From Georgenia faecalis (GTDB taxonomy: Bacteria > Actinomycetota > Actinomycetes > Actinomycetales > Actinomycetaceae), in contig NZ_CP033325.1 of the NCBI RefSeq assembly GCF_003710105.1, forward strand, positions 1,302,001-1,366,000: a stretch of DNA of 64,000 nucleotides. Reading direction: 5' to 3'. Both the position numbers and the translations under genes were made by a program. This document shows positions 49,479 to 57,496 of this stretch, piece by piece (the first letter of the stretch is position 1; the number at the start of each line of letters is the position of its first letter). The notes beneath the pieces were generated by a model. That model was not told the DNA's origin. It saw only the letters and a program-made list of their open reading frames with translations, and did not search any database.

Positions 49479-50564
49479 CTAGCCGACGTCGGCGCCCAGC
49501 AGCGACCGCAGGTCGTACTTCACCGGCTCCTCAAGCTGGTCGTACGTGCACGACTCCGGGTCCCGGTCCGGGCGCCACCGGCGGAACTGGGTGGTGTGCC
49601 GGAAGCGGTCGCCCTCCATGTGGTCGTACGCCACCTCGAGCACGACGTCGGGCCGCAGCGGCACGAACGAGAGGTCCTTGCCCGAGCTCCACCGCGACTG
49701 GGCGCCGGGCCGGCGGTCGCCCTCCACGCCGTCCGCCGACATCCACGGGTGCTCGGCGTCCTCGGCGACCAGCGGCGCGAGCTCGGTGACCAGCTCCGCC
49801 CGCCGCGCCGTCGTGAAGGAGGCCGCGGCGCCGACGAACTGCAGCGTCCCGGTGTTGTCGTACAGCCCGAGCAGGAGCGAGCCGACCAGCGGCTTGTCCG
49901 GCGTCGACGTCTTGTGCAGCCGGTACCCGGCGAGGACGACGTCGGCGGTGCGCTCGTGCTTGACCTTGAGCATGACCCGCTTGTCCGGCTGGTAGCGGGT
50001 GGCGAGCGCCTTGGCGACGACGCCGTCGAGCCCCGCGCCCTCGAACTGGGAGAACCACTCGGTCGCCGTGGCGTGGTCGCGGGTGCGCGGCGTGAAGAAG
50101 ATCGACGGCCCGTCCAGGCCGAGCGCGGCGAGCCGGCCCTGACGCTCGGACAGCGGCTGGTCGGTGAGGTCCTCGTCGTCCAGGGCGAGGAGGTCGAAGA
50201 CCACCATGCGGGCCGGCGTCTGCTCGCTGAGCAGGCGTACCCGCGAGTCGGCGGGGTGGATCCGCTGCTGCAGGGCGTCAAAGTCGAGGCGGCCGTCGCG
50301 GGCGAGGACGATCTCGCCGTCGACGACGCAGCGCGGCGGGAGCTCAGCCCGCACCGCCTCGACGAGCTCGGGGAAGTAGCGGGTCATCGGCTTGGTGTTG
50401 CGGCTGCCGAGCTCGACGTCGTCGCCGTCACGGAACGTGATGCAGCGGAAGCCGTCCCACTTCGGCTCGTACGCGTAACCGCCGTCGACGGCGTCCGGCT
50501 CGGGGATCGCCTTGACGGCCTTGGCGAGCATGGGCAGGACGGGCGGCATGACGGGCAGGTCCAT
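49479..50564 (-). CDS. ligC: ATP-dependent DNA ligase, LigC-like
   Basis: The 361-residue ligase has the nucleotidyl-transferase core with the AMP-accepting Lys35 in EPKWDGFR (motif I), VVDGEIVL (motif III), VVFDLLAL, LDGVVAKAL (motif IV) and VMLKVKHERTAD (motif V), then an OB domain with PLVGSLLLGLYD and VVLEVAYDHMEG. It joins nicks and acts with primase-polymerases in end joining or base excision repair. It has no polymerase or nuclease domain. The ATG at 50564 has no Shine-Dalgarno; a CACGAT hexamer seven bases upstream suggests leaderless start. Confidence 0.93.
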   Translation of the reverse strand: MDLPVMPPVLPMLAKAVKAIPEPDAVDGGYAYEPKWDGFRCITFRDGDDVELGSRNTKPMTRYFPELVEAVRAELPPRCVVDGEIVLARDGRLDFDALQQRIHPADSRVRLLSEQTPARMVVFDLLALDDEDLTDQPLSERQGRLAALGLDGPSIFFTPRTRDHATATEWFSQFEGAGLDGVVAKALATRYQPDKRVMLKVKHERTADVVLAGYRLHKTSTPDKPLVGSLLLGLYDNTGTLQFVGAAASFTTARRAELVTELAPLVAEDAEHPWMSADGVEGDRRPGAQSRWSSGKDLSFVPLRPDVVLEVAYDHMEGDRFRHTTQFRRWRPDRDPESCTYDQLEEPVKYDLRSLLGADVG

Positions 50565-50717
50565 ACCCGTGATCGTGCCATTGAGGTCCGACGGCGGCAC
50601 GGGCGTGGTCGTCCGGGCGTGGCCGCTCCGGGCCCGCCGAGGGTCGCTGCGCGGTGAGCCGACGCGGGCGCGCCCCCGCACGGGCGCGCCGATCCGGGCC
50701 GCGGCGCTCCGGACGCG

Positions 50718-50751
50718 CCGAGGGCGGGCACCCAGCGGTGCCCGCCCTCGG
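50718..50751 (-). terminator. Hairpin downstream of the START-like gene
   Basis: Perfect 14-base arms (50718-50731 and 50738-50751) flank a six-base loop, 38 bases past the stop of the minus-strand gene at 50790. No T-tract. Confidence 0.7.
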
Positions 50752-50789
50752 TCGGCCGCTCACCGGCGGCCGTGCGTCCTCGCTACGTC

Positions 50790-51572
50790 TCAGGCGTGCC
50801 CGAGGTCCGTCTCGGGGGCGCGGCGCGTCGTCCCCGTGACGTCGTCGAACTCCGTGAGCGCGTCCGCCTCGGTGGTCGCGACGAAGTCGGCGTCGGCGGC
50901 CTGCTCGCCGAGGACGGTGTCGCCGGTGGCCGGCGTGATCGTCTCGCCGGGCACGTCGGCGTCCTTCTTCTTGCCCGAGGCTGCGGCGACGGCCGCCACC
51001 CCGGCAGCGGCGGCCGCGACACCAGCGACAGCAGCGGCTGCCTTGCCGGACACGCCCGCGTTGCCCGAGTCACCGCGGGACGCCTCGGCGTCCTCGACGC
51101 TCGGCGTGAGCACGCCCGGCGTCCCGGCGACGGCGCCACGCCACGCACCGGTGGGGTAGCCCTCGGACTCGATGAACTCCTTGAACCGGGCAAGGTCGGC
51201 CGTGACCTGGCGCTCCGCGAGGTTGAGGGCGTCAGCCGCCTTCTCGATGAGCCCCTCGGGCTCGTACTCCATGGTGAGCGCGACCTCGGTGCGGCCGCCG
51301 AGGTCGCGGAACCGCACGGCTCCGGCGTTCGTCGTGCCCTCAGTCGCAGCCCAGGAGATCTTCTGGTCGGGGACCTGCTCGAGGATGCGCGCCTCCCAGC
51401 GGCGGCGGACGCCGCCGATCTCGACGACCCACTCCAGCCGGTCCTCGGCGAGCTGGGTGATGCTCTTGACCCCACCCATGAAGTGGGGGAACTCCTCGAA
51501 CTGCGTCCACTGGTTGTAGACGGTGCGGACGGGGACGTTCACCTCGATGGACTTCTCGACCTGCGTGGCCAT
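50790..51572 (-). CDS. SRPBCC cyclase-like protein with long tail
   Basis: The 260-residue protein has an N-terminal polyketide-cyclase/SRPBCC domain (residues 1-150): EKSIEVNVPVRTVYNQWTQFEEFPHFM, RLEWVVEIGG, RILEQVPDQKISW, ALTMEYEPEGLIEKAADALNLAE. An Ala/Val-rich hydrophobic stretch (about 185-205, AAAAVAGVAAAAAGVAAVAA) follows, then an acidic tail with Lys-rich and Glu-rich parts. The tail could insert in a membrane or mediate binding. The ATG at 51572 has a strong GGAGGAGGA site. Similar proteins occur near stress genes; function unknown. Confidence 0.82.
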   Translation of the reverse strand: MATQVEKSIEVNVPVRTVYNQWTQFEEFPHFMGGVKSITQLAEDRLEWVVEIGGVRRRWEARILEQVPDQKISWAATEGTTNAGAVRFRDLGGRTEVALTMEYEPEGLIEKAADALNLAERQVTADLARFKEFIESEGYPTGAWRGAVAGTPGVLTPSVEDAEASRGDSGNAGVSGKAAAAVAGVAAAAAGVAAVAAASGKKKDADVPGETITPATGDTVLGEQAADADFVATTEADALTEFDDVTGTTRRAPETDLGHA

Positions 51573-51699
51573 CCGTTCCTCCTCCAAAGCGGTACGGGCG
51601 CGGTGTGCGCCCGCCAGCCAGCATTGCCGACGTCCGGTGACCTCGCGCGGCGAGGGAGGCGCGTGGCGGGCGACCACCGGAGGGCGGTGGCCCGGGCCG

Positions 51700-52485
51700 T
51701 CAGACGACGAGCGTGAGCGTCGCCGGTATCCGCGCGCGGGTCGGCGCCGACAGCTCGGCGTCCCGGAGCTCGGTCCCGACGAGCTCCCCCGCGGCCGCGA
51801 GCACGCCGGCGGCGTCGGCCGGTTCGGGCGCGGGGCGGGTGAGCAGGTGCCGGGTGAGGACGCCGCGGGTGTGCTTGGCGTTGTGCGAGACGACGGTCCG
51901 TCGTCCGGCGGTCTCGCGCACCACCCGCACCTCGACCCAGTCGGCGTCCGACGGCGGCCGGTACGCCGCGCGGTACGTCGAGGACCGGGCGTCGACGACG
52001 ACGTCGCCGGACGCGCGCGGGTCGAGCGCACCGGCGAGCTCGCCGCGCCAGAAGGCCGGAAGCGGTCCGACGCCCGGCAGGTCGGTGCCCATCGACAGGC
52101 GGTAGGCGGGGATGGCGGCGGCGGGGGAGAGCGCCCCCCACAGCCCCGAGACGGTGAGGACGCTGCGGGCCGCCCGCTCCCGGGCGGCGTCGTCCAGGTC
52201 GGCGAGGCCCGCCGCGGCGTAGAGCACGCCGGTGTAGACCCGGGCCGCGGGGGCGACCGGCTCCTCCGCCAGGCGGGTGTTGCGGGCGACCTCCCCGGCG
52301 AGCGACGCCCCGACGCCGAGCACCTCCACCGCGTCCCCCCGGGCGCTCGCGCGGCGCAGCGCCGTGAGCACACGGGTCCGGGCGCTGGTGAGCTCGGGGA
52401 AGGTGAGGGAGGGCAAGTGGAGGCGGGTGCCGTCGTCGTCGGCTGGGGCGGTCTTGCCCTCCGACGGCGGCAGGAGGATGAGCAC
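51700..52485 (-). CDS. yaaA: Peroxide stress protein YaaA
   Basis: The 261-residue protein matches YaaA/DUF328: MLILLPPSEGKT at the N terminus, LTSARTRVLTALRRAS, RVYTGVLYAAAGL, GLWGALSPAAAIPAYRLSMG and VVSHNAKHTRGVLTRHLL near the end. In E. coli YaaA lowers free iron and protects DNA during peroxide stress. The GTG at 52485 is preceded by a TAGGAT hexamer exactly six bases upstream, so a leaderless transcript is likely. It is divergent from rnpB, with overlapping promoter DNA. Confidence 0.93.
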   Translation of the reverse strand: MLILLPPSEGKTAPADDDGTRLHLPSLTFPELTSARTRVLTALRRASARGDAVEVLGVGASLAGEVARNTRLAEEPVAPAARVYTGVLYAAAGLADLDDAARERAARSVLTVSGLWGALSPAAAIPAYRLSMGTDLPGVGPLPAFWRGELAGALDPRASGDVVVDARSSTYRAAYRPPSDADWVEVRVVRETAGRRTVVSHNAKHTRGVLTRHLLTRPAPEPADAAGVLAAAGELVGTELRDAELSAPTRARIPATLTLVV

Positions 52486-52491
52486 CGAAGG

Positions 52492-52497
52492 ATCCTA
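52492..52497 (-). promoter_or_regulatory. Putative -10 of yaaA, leaderless
   Basis: On the minus strand TAGGAT is followed by six bases and the GTG at 52485. The hexamer is also close to where the -35 of rnpB would be. Confidence 0.5.
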
Positions 52498-52514
52498 CGT
52501 GGCCGGTGGACGGC

Positions 52515-52520
52515 TAGGAT
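52515..52520 (+). promoter_or_regulatory. Putative -10 of rnpB
   Basis: TAGGAT ends seven bases before the predicted 5' end of the RNase P RNA at 52528. Confidence 0.55.
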
Positions 52521-52527
52521 CGGGGCG

Positions 52528-52908
52528 GATGAGTCGGCCAGGCGGTCGCGGCGCCCCTCGGGGCGACGAGGAACGTCCGGGCTCCACAGGGCGGGGTGGT
52601 GGGTAACGCCCACCCGGGGTGACCCGCGGGACAGTGCCACAGAAAGCAGACCGCCACCGTCGGCCTCGGCCGGCGGTGGTAAGGGTGAAACGGTGGTGTA
52701 AGAGACCACCAGCGTGCCGGGTGACCGGTGCGGCTAGGTAAACCCCACCCGGAGCAAGACCAGACAGCAGGCGTTCGAGGGCTGCCCGCCCGAGCCTGCG
52801 GGTAGGTCGCTGGAGGCGTGCGGCAACGTACGTCGTAGATGGATGGCCGCCACCGCGGCGCCGGTAACGGCACCGCGGGACAGAACCCGGCGTATCGGCC
52901 GACTCATC
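52528..52908 (+). ncRNA. rnpB: RNase P RNA, bacterial type A
   Basis: The 381-base RNA has the universal core: GAGGAACGTCCGGGCTCCACAGG (P3/P4 5' strand) near 52567, CACAGAAAGCAGACCGCC, GGGTGAAACGGTG(G) TAAGAGACCACC, GGCTAGGTAAACCCCAC and the P4 3' strand GACAGAACCCGGCGTATCGGCC near 52880. The ends GATGAGTCGGCC (52528) and GGCCGACTCATC (52897-52908) pair perfectly as P1. It is the catalytic subunit that cuts tRNA precursors. Confidence 0.97.
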
Positions 52909-52947
52909 CCTTCACCTCGCGCTCGGGGGCAGTCCCGGCGCCCGCGG

Positions 52948-53154
52948 CTACTCCGACGGCATGAGGATCCACAGCACGACGTAGACGATCGCCTGGGTCC
53001 CCGGCAGCACGATCGACAGGACGAACAGCAGCCGCACGAGCCACGGGCTCCACCCGAACCGCCGGGCGAGCCCGGCGCAGACCCCCGCGAAGATGCGGCC
53101 CTGCCGCGGACGGGCGAGGCCCTGACGGGCGAAACCGGACGTGATGCCGCTCAT
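52948..53154 (-). CDS. PspC-domain protein
   Basis: The 68-residue protein carries a PspC domain: RIFAGVCAGLARRFGWSPWLVRLLFVLSIV and a second hydrophobic stretch ending in a membrane helix (GTQAIVYVVLWILMPSE). PspC proteins sit in the membrane and sense envelope stress, regulating PspA-type systems. The ATG at 53154 follows AAGGAG with eight-base spacing. It is convergent with rnpB; no pspA or pspB is adjacent. Confidence 0.9.
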   Translation of the reverse strand: MSGITSGFARQGLARPRQGRIFAGVCAGLARRFGWSPWLVRLLFVLSIVLPGTQAIVYVVLWILMPSE

Positions 53155-53368
53155 GTGACGTGCTCCTTCGATCGTGGTCCCCCCAGCCTCGCGCGCGGGC
53201 GGGTGCGCCACATCGGGGATCCACCTGAGCCGCACCCTGATCTTCGGCCGGGGTGCCGGCGGCAGCCCCTCCCGGTGACCTTGCAGAGACGCTGTCCTCG
53301 TCGCCCGCATTTCCGCACGATCACGAGGGAGGGGAGGGGAGAGCGCGGGGCCGGGGGGGGCGCGAGGG

Positions 53369-54025
53369 TCAGGCCGCCTCGAGGGCGAGCAGGCGCTGCT
53401 TCACCGCCAGGCCGCCGACGTAGCCCCCCATCGAGCCGTCGGTGCGGACCACCCGGTGGCAGGGCACGACGACCGGCAGCGGGTTGAGCGCGCACGCCGT
53501 CCCCACAGCGCGGGTGGCGCGCGGGTTCCCGGCCAGGGCCGCGACCTGCGTGTATGTCGCCGTCGTGCCGTACGGGATGGTGGACAGGCGCTCGACGACG
53601 GCGGCCCGGAAGCCGCGGGCGAGCCGCAGGTCGAGGGGCACGTCGAACGCCCGGCGCTGGCCGGCGAAGTACTCGTCGAGCTCGCGGACCACGGGGTCCA
53701 GGCGCGCCGGGGCGTGGAGGATCCGGGGGCTGATCCGGGCGGCCAGCTCGGCGAGTGCGCCGTCCTGCCCGGCGAACGCCACGCGAACCAGGCCCCGTTG
53801 CGTGGCGGCGAGGAGGAGCTCGCCGACCGGCGTCTCGAAGCGCCGGTAGGCGATGTCGAGGTCGCCGCCGCGGTCGGCATCGCGGGCCAGCCGGGCGTGC
53901 AGGCGGGCGAGCGTCTCGCCGTCGTCGGCCGTCGCCAGGGGCGCGAAGAGGGCGGCGGCCTCGGCGGGGGCCTGAGCCTCGGCGCCGTCGAGGCCGGCGT
54001 CACGGGGGGCGAGGGGGTTGTTCAT
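53369..54025 (-). CDS. ogt: Methylated-DNA-protein-cysteine methyltransferase
   Basis: The 218-residue DNA repair protein has a C-terminal Ogt/Ada-type domain with the active-site PCHRVV near residue 187 and the conserved RAVGTACALNPLP, GGYVGGLAVKQRLL segments. The N-terminal half lacks the Ada zinc Cys cluster but carries a helical extension (RLHARLARDADRGGDLDIAYRRF). It transfers alkyl groups from O6-alkylguanine to its own Cys. The ATG at 54025 overlaps the sigma factor stop (ATGA), so the two are co-translated; an adaptive-response link is plausible. Confidence 0.94.
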   Translation of the reverse strand: MNNPLAPRDAGLDGAEAQAPAEAAALFAPLATADDGETLARLHARLARDADRGGDLDIAYRRFETPVGELLLAATQRGLVRVAFAGQDGALAELAARISPRILHAPARLDPVVRELDEYFAGQRRAFDVPLDLRLARGFRAAVVERLSTIPYGTTATYTQVAALAGNPRATRAVGTACALNPLPVVVPCHRVVRTDGSMGGYVGGLAVKQRLLALEAA

Positions 54026-54567
54026 CGTCGGGCTCCTTCGAGGTAGGTGCGCCGCAGGGCGCGGACGCCGTCGGACCCGGCCTTGCGGGCGGCCTCGGGG
54101 GTGCCGCCGATGACGGCGGCCACCTCCACGTACGTGAGGCCGGCGAGGTAGTGGTAGGCGAGGCTGTGGCGCTGGCGCTCGGGCAGGTCCGCCAGGGCGG
54201 CCCACAGGTCCCGCTGCCAGGACCCGGGGTGCTCACCGTCGGTGAGCCGCGGCTCGGGCAGCGTGTCGGTGGGGACGGCGCGGCGGGCGCGGGCCCGGAC
54301 GTGGTCGATGGCCTTGCGGTGGGCGATCGTCACGAGCCAGGCCTCGACGTTGGCGCCGGTGGGCAGGTCGGGGTAGGCGCGCAGGGCGGCGAGGAAGGTC
54401 TCCGACCACGCGTCCTCGGCGTCGACCGGCCCGAGGACGGCCCGGCAGACGCGCAGGACCGTCGCACCATGGGTCGCCACGACCGCCTCGAACGGCTCCA
54501 CGCCACGAGCATGGCGCAGCGCGGCCCGGGATGGTGCACCGTTCGCAGTGGCCTCGTCCGTCGTCAC
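54022..54567 (-). CDS. ECF sigma factor upstream of ogt
   Basis: The sigma factor has region 2 (GATVLRVCRAVLGPVDAEDAWSETFLAALRAYP) and region 4 (WAALADLPERQRHSLAYHYLAGLTYVEVAAVIGGTPEAARKAGSDGVRALRR). It lacks an adjacent anti-sigma gene. The start is uncertain: GTG at 54567 (181 residues) includes a non-conserved polar lead, while GTG at 54501 starts at VEPFEAVVATHG; neither has a Shine-Dalgarno sequence. Co-translation with ogt suggests a DNA-alkylation response, unusual for this class. Confidence 0.85.
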   Translation of the reverse strand: MTTDEATANGAPSRAALRHARGVEPFEAVVATHGATVLRVCRAVLGPVDAEDAWSETFLAALRAYPDLPTGANVEAWLVTIAHRKAIDHVRARARRAVPTDTLPEPRLTDGEHPGSWQRDLWAALADLPERQRHSLAYHYLAGLTYVEVAAVIGGTPEAARKAGSDGVRALRRTYLEGARR

Positions 54568-54640
54568 GCTACGTAGACGCGCGGGGGCGGCGGAACGTGA
54601 GGTCCCGCCGGCCGCCCGCACGAGGGGCCTCGCACAGCGG

Positions 54641-55246
54641 TCAGATCCACCCGTGGCGCTGGGCCAGGTGCACCGCCTCGTGCCGGTTGGCCGCCCCGAG
54701 CTTGGCCGCGGCCGACGAGAGGTAGTTGCGCACGGTGCCCGGGGAGAGGTGGGCGCGCTGGGCGATCTCCTCCACCGGCGCGCCGCCGGCGGCGAGCTCG
54801 AGGACGTCGGCCTCGCGGGGGCTCAGCGGGGAGTCGCCCGCGCTGATGGCCTCGGCGGCGAGCTCGGGGTCGACGTAGCGCCCACCCGCGTGGACCTGGC
54901 GGACGACGTCGGCGAGCACCCGGGCCGAGACCGCCTTGGGCAGGAAGCCGGAGACGCCGGCGGCCAGCGCCCGCTTGAGGTATCCCGGGCGGCCGTGGCT
55001 CGTGACGATGACGGAGCGGCAGCCGGGCACCTCCGCGGCGAGCTGGTGCGCGGTGTCGATGCCGTCCAGCCCGGGCATCTGCAGGTCGAGGACGGCGACG
55101 TCCGGGGCGTGCTTGCGCCCGGCGGCGACCGCCTCGGGGCCCGACGCCGCCGTCGCGACGACCTCGAGGTCCTCCTCGAGCCGGAGCAGGGCGGCGACGG
55201 CGTCGCGGATGAGGGCCTCGTCGTCGGCGAGCAGGATGCGGATCAT
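54641..55246 (-). CDS. Two-component response regulator, LuxR type
   Basis: The 201-residue protein has a receiver domain (residues 1-120) with ADDEALIRDAV, phosphate-accepting Asp in DVAVLDLQMPGLDG, and Lys in GFLPKAVSA, followed by a LuxR helix-turn-helix (LSPREADVLELAAGGAPVEEIAQRAHLSPGTVRNYLSSAAAKLGA). The ATG at 55246 overlaps the histidine kinase stop (ATGA). It is probably the output of the kinase and may control the adjacent ABC exporter. Confidence 0.93.
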   Translation of the reverse strand: MIRILLADDEALIRDAVAALLRLEEDLEVVATAASGPEAVAAGRKHAPDVAVLDLQMPGLDGIDTAHQLAAEVPGCRSVIVTSHGRPGYLKRALAAGVSGFLPKAVSARVLADVVRQVHAGGRYVDPELAAEAISAGDSPLSPREADVLELAAGGAPVEEIAQRAHLSPGTVRNYLSSAAAKLGAANRHEAVHLAQRHGWI

Positions 55247-56505
55247 CGTCGTCCTTCGGTGCGGGCAGTGGTGGCGGTGGCGATCACCGGGACGGTCGCC
55301 GTGAGCGTGAAGGTCCCGCCGTCGTGCGCGGTGTCCAGCGCGCCGCCGACGGCGGCGAGCCGCTCGCGCAGCCCGAGCAGGCCGGACCCGCTGCTGAGCA
55401 CCGGGGTGCGGTGGGCGCCGTCGTTGACGACGGTGAGCCGGGCGACGTCCCCAAGCTTCGCACCGTCCGGCCGGGGCCCGCCCGGGACCACGGCGAGGTC
55501 GATGGTGCACGTGCCCGGGTGGGCGTGGCGCACGACGTTGGTCACCGCCTCGCGCACCACCCAGGCGAGGGCCTGCTGGACCGGGTCGGGCAACGAGGCC
55601 CCCTCGCCGAGGACGCGGGTGCTCACCCCGGCCGCGCGCAGGACCGACCGGGCGCCGTCGAGCTCGGCCGCGAGGTCGACCTCGCGGTACCCGGCGACGA
55701 CGCCGCGGACCTCCTTGAGGGAGTCCTGGGCGAGCTCGCGGACCTCGAGCATCTGGGCGAGGGCGCCGTCGTCGCCGCGGCGCGCCAGCTCGGCCGCGAG
55801 CTCGCTCTTCACTGCGATGGCGGAGAACGTGCGGCCGACCACGTCGTGCAGGTCCCGGGAGAAGCGCAGCCGCTCCTCGGCCACGGCCAGGCGGGCGTGT
55901 ACGGTGCGCATGCGCTCCTGCTCCCACACCACGCCGAGCGTCCACGCCGACAGGCGGAAGGTCGCGGCCATCGCCCCGACGACGATGGCCGTGGTCATGG
56001 CGATGGGGACCGGGTGCCCACCGGCCGGCCCGCTGTCCCCGGGCCCGGGGAGCCCGAGCGACCCGGCGACGAGGGCGGCGACGACGAGCGTCCCGGCGAC
56101 GAGGGCGCGGGTGCGCACCACGGGGGCGACCACCATGAGGGGGAGGGCCAGGGCGAGGGCCAGGGCGCCGGTGCGTCCGCCGAGGGCGTCGGCGGGCGGC
56201 TGCGACAGGGCCGCGACGGCGGTGACGAACGCGGCGCTGAGCCCGAGCGCGACGTACCACCCCGGCCGCACGCGCGGGCCACCGAGGAACTGCCGCAGGG
56301 TGCCGGACGTGACGAGGATCGCCAGGACCGTCTCGGTGAGCAGGCCACCGAGGTAGGCGAGGATCGGCGCCGGCTCCGCGAGGTCGGCGATCGCGGAGAG
56401 CCCGACGAGCGGCGCGGTGGCGAGCAGGATGTAGAGCGAGCCGCGGGTGTAGAGGTCGAATCGCTCGGGGTTGGTGCGCCGTCGCGCCATGTTGAGGCTG
56501 GTCAC
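55243..56505 (-). CDS. Sensor histidine kinase, HisKA_3 type
   Basis: The 420-residue kinase has about six membrane helices (roughly residues 18-165), a coiled linker, a HisKA_3 dimer/phosphoacceptor region with RFSRDLHDVVGRTFSAIAVKSELA (His near 223), and a HATPase_c domain (VREAVTNVVRHAHPG, LSSGSGLLGLRERL). This is the NarX/DesK-like class. The GTG at 56505 follows a GGAGAG site. It is in the same operon as the response regulator and faces the same way as the ABC exporter, which is separated by a terminator. Confidence 0.92.
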   Translation of the reverse strand: MTSLNMARRRTNPERFDLYTRGSLYILLATAPLVGLSAIADLAEPAPILAYLGGLLTETVLAILVTSGTLRQFLGGPRVRPGWYVALGLSAAFVTAVAALSQPPADALGGRTGALALALALPLMVVAPVVRTRALVAGTLVVAALVAGSLGLPGPGDSGPAGGHPVPIAMTTAIVVGAMAATFRLSAWTLGVVWEQERMRTVHARLAVAEERLRFSRDLHDVVGRTFSAIAVKSELAAELARRGDDGALAQMLEVRELAQDSLKEVRGVVAGYREVDLAAELDGARSVLRAAGVSTRVLGEGASLPDPVQQALAWVVREAVTNVVRHAHPGTCTIDLAVVPGGPRPDGAKLGDVARLTVVNDGAHRTPVLSSGSGLLGLRERLAAVGGALDTAHDGGTFTLTATVPVIATATTARTEGRR

Positions 56506-56593
56506 AGTGGCTCACTCTCCCAGACGGCGTGGTGGGTGGGGCCGTGCGGCCCGCGCTGCGCTGTGGACCGGTGCGCTGTGTACCGCTGCGCGG

Positions 56594-56625
56594 CGGTGCG
56601 CCGGCGGGCGTCCGCCGGCGCACCG
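56594..56625 (-). terminator. Hairpin between ABC exporter and histidine kinase
   Basis: Perfect 14-base arms (56594-56607 and 56612-56625) around a four-base loop, 14 bases past the permease stop. It separates the exporter operon from the kinase operon. Confidence 0.8.
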
Positions 56626-56639
56626 TCGCAGTGGTCGGG

Positions 56640-57482
56640 TCAGCGACGCGGCTCCCAGCGCATGTACTTCACGACGGCGTAGCCGAGGACGAGCGCCCAC
56701 GCGGCCATCACCGCGAGGGGCTGGGCGGCGGCGGTGAAGGTCTCGGCGAGGGTGAGCGGGTCGCCCTCGATGGTCGCGCCGCCGATCCCGATGGTGACGA
56801 GCTCCATGACGGGGTAGACGGGCAGGTAGCGCAGGACGGTGCCCACGGCATCCGGCAGCATCGGCATCGGGATGAGCAGCCCGGAGGCGAAGAAGCCGAG
56901 GAGGAACAGCGGCATCGTCGTCAGCTGGGCGGACTCGACCGTGCGGGTGCGGGCGCCGGTGAGGTAGGCGAGCTCGGCGAAGACGGCGCCGCCGAGCAGC
57001 ATCCCGAGGAGCGCCACGAGCGGGTTGGTCAGCGCCGGGGCGTCCATGACCGCGGAGAGCGCGGCCGTGACGAGGACGACCTGGAGCAGGAAGATGAGGA
57101 CGTTCGGCAGGGCGAGGGCGGCGAGGATCTCCCACGCGCGGGTCTCGCCGGTGCGCAGCCGCTTGAGGACGAGGGCCTCGCGGCGGGCGACGACGGCGGT
57201 GGTGAGGTTGATGTAGACGGACATCGACATGCCCATGAGGACGAGCAGGGCGATGAGGAGCGTCGTCGTCCCGCCCCCGGGGGCCGCGGAGGCAATGTCG
57301 TCCATGAGGCCCGAGGTGCCGAGCGCGAAGACGACGAGGGGTGCGGCGGCCACGGCGTAGAAGACGGCGACCGTGTTCCGGCTGAGCAGCGTGACCTCGG
57401 CGCGCGCGAGCGCGAGGAGGCGGCGGCCGGTGCCGCCTGAGGCGGGGCGGGCGGGAGTGGCAGTGGGGCTGAGCGTGGTCAT
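56640..57482 (-). CDS. ABC-2 type exporter permease
   Basis: The 280-residue membrane protein has six helices with ABC-2 features (VTLLSRNTVAVFYAVAAAPLVVFALG, LLVLMGMSMSVYINLTTAVVARREALVLKRLRTGET, FFASGLLIPMPMLPDAVGTVLRYLPVYPVMELVTIG). It pairs with the ATPase 14 bases upstream. The ATG at 57482 follows a GGAGA site. Adjacent kinase and regulator genes suggest that its expression answers to an envelope or antibiotic signal. Confidence 0.9.
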   Translation of the reverse strand: MTTLSPTATPARPASGGTGRRLLALARAEVTLLSRNTVAVFYAVAAAPLVVFALGTSGLMDDIASAAPGGGTTTLLIALLVLMGMSMSVYINLTTAVVARREALVLKRLRTGETRAWEILAALALPNVLIFLLQVVLVTAALSAVMDAPALTNPLVALLGMLLGGAVFAELAYLTGARTRTVESAQLTTMPLFLLGFFASGLLIPMPMLPDAVGTVLRYLPVYPVMELVTIGIGGATIEGDPLTLAETFTAAAQPLAVMAAWALVLGYAVVKYMRWEPRR

Positions 57483-57496
57483 CGAAAGGTCTCCGT

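Noticed and set aside
52514-52873. Minus-strand ORF over rnpB
   Set aside because: The RNase P RNA core and matched P1 ends are clear; the ORF is incidental.
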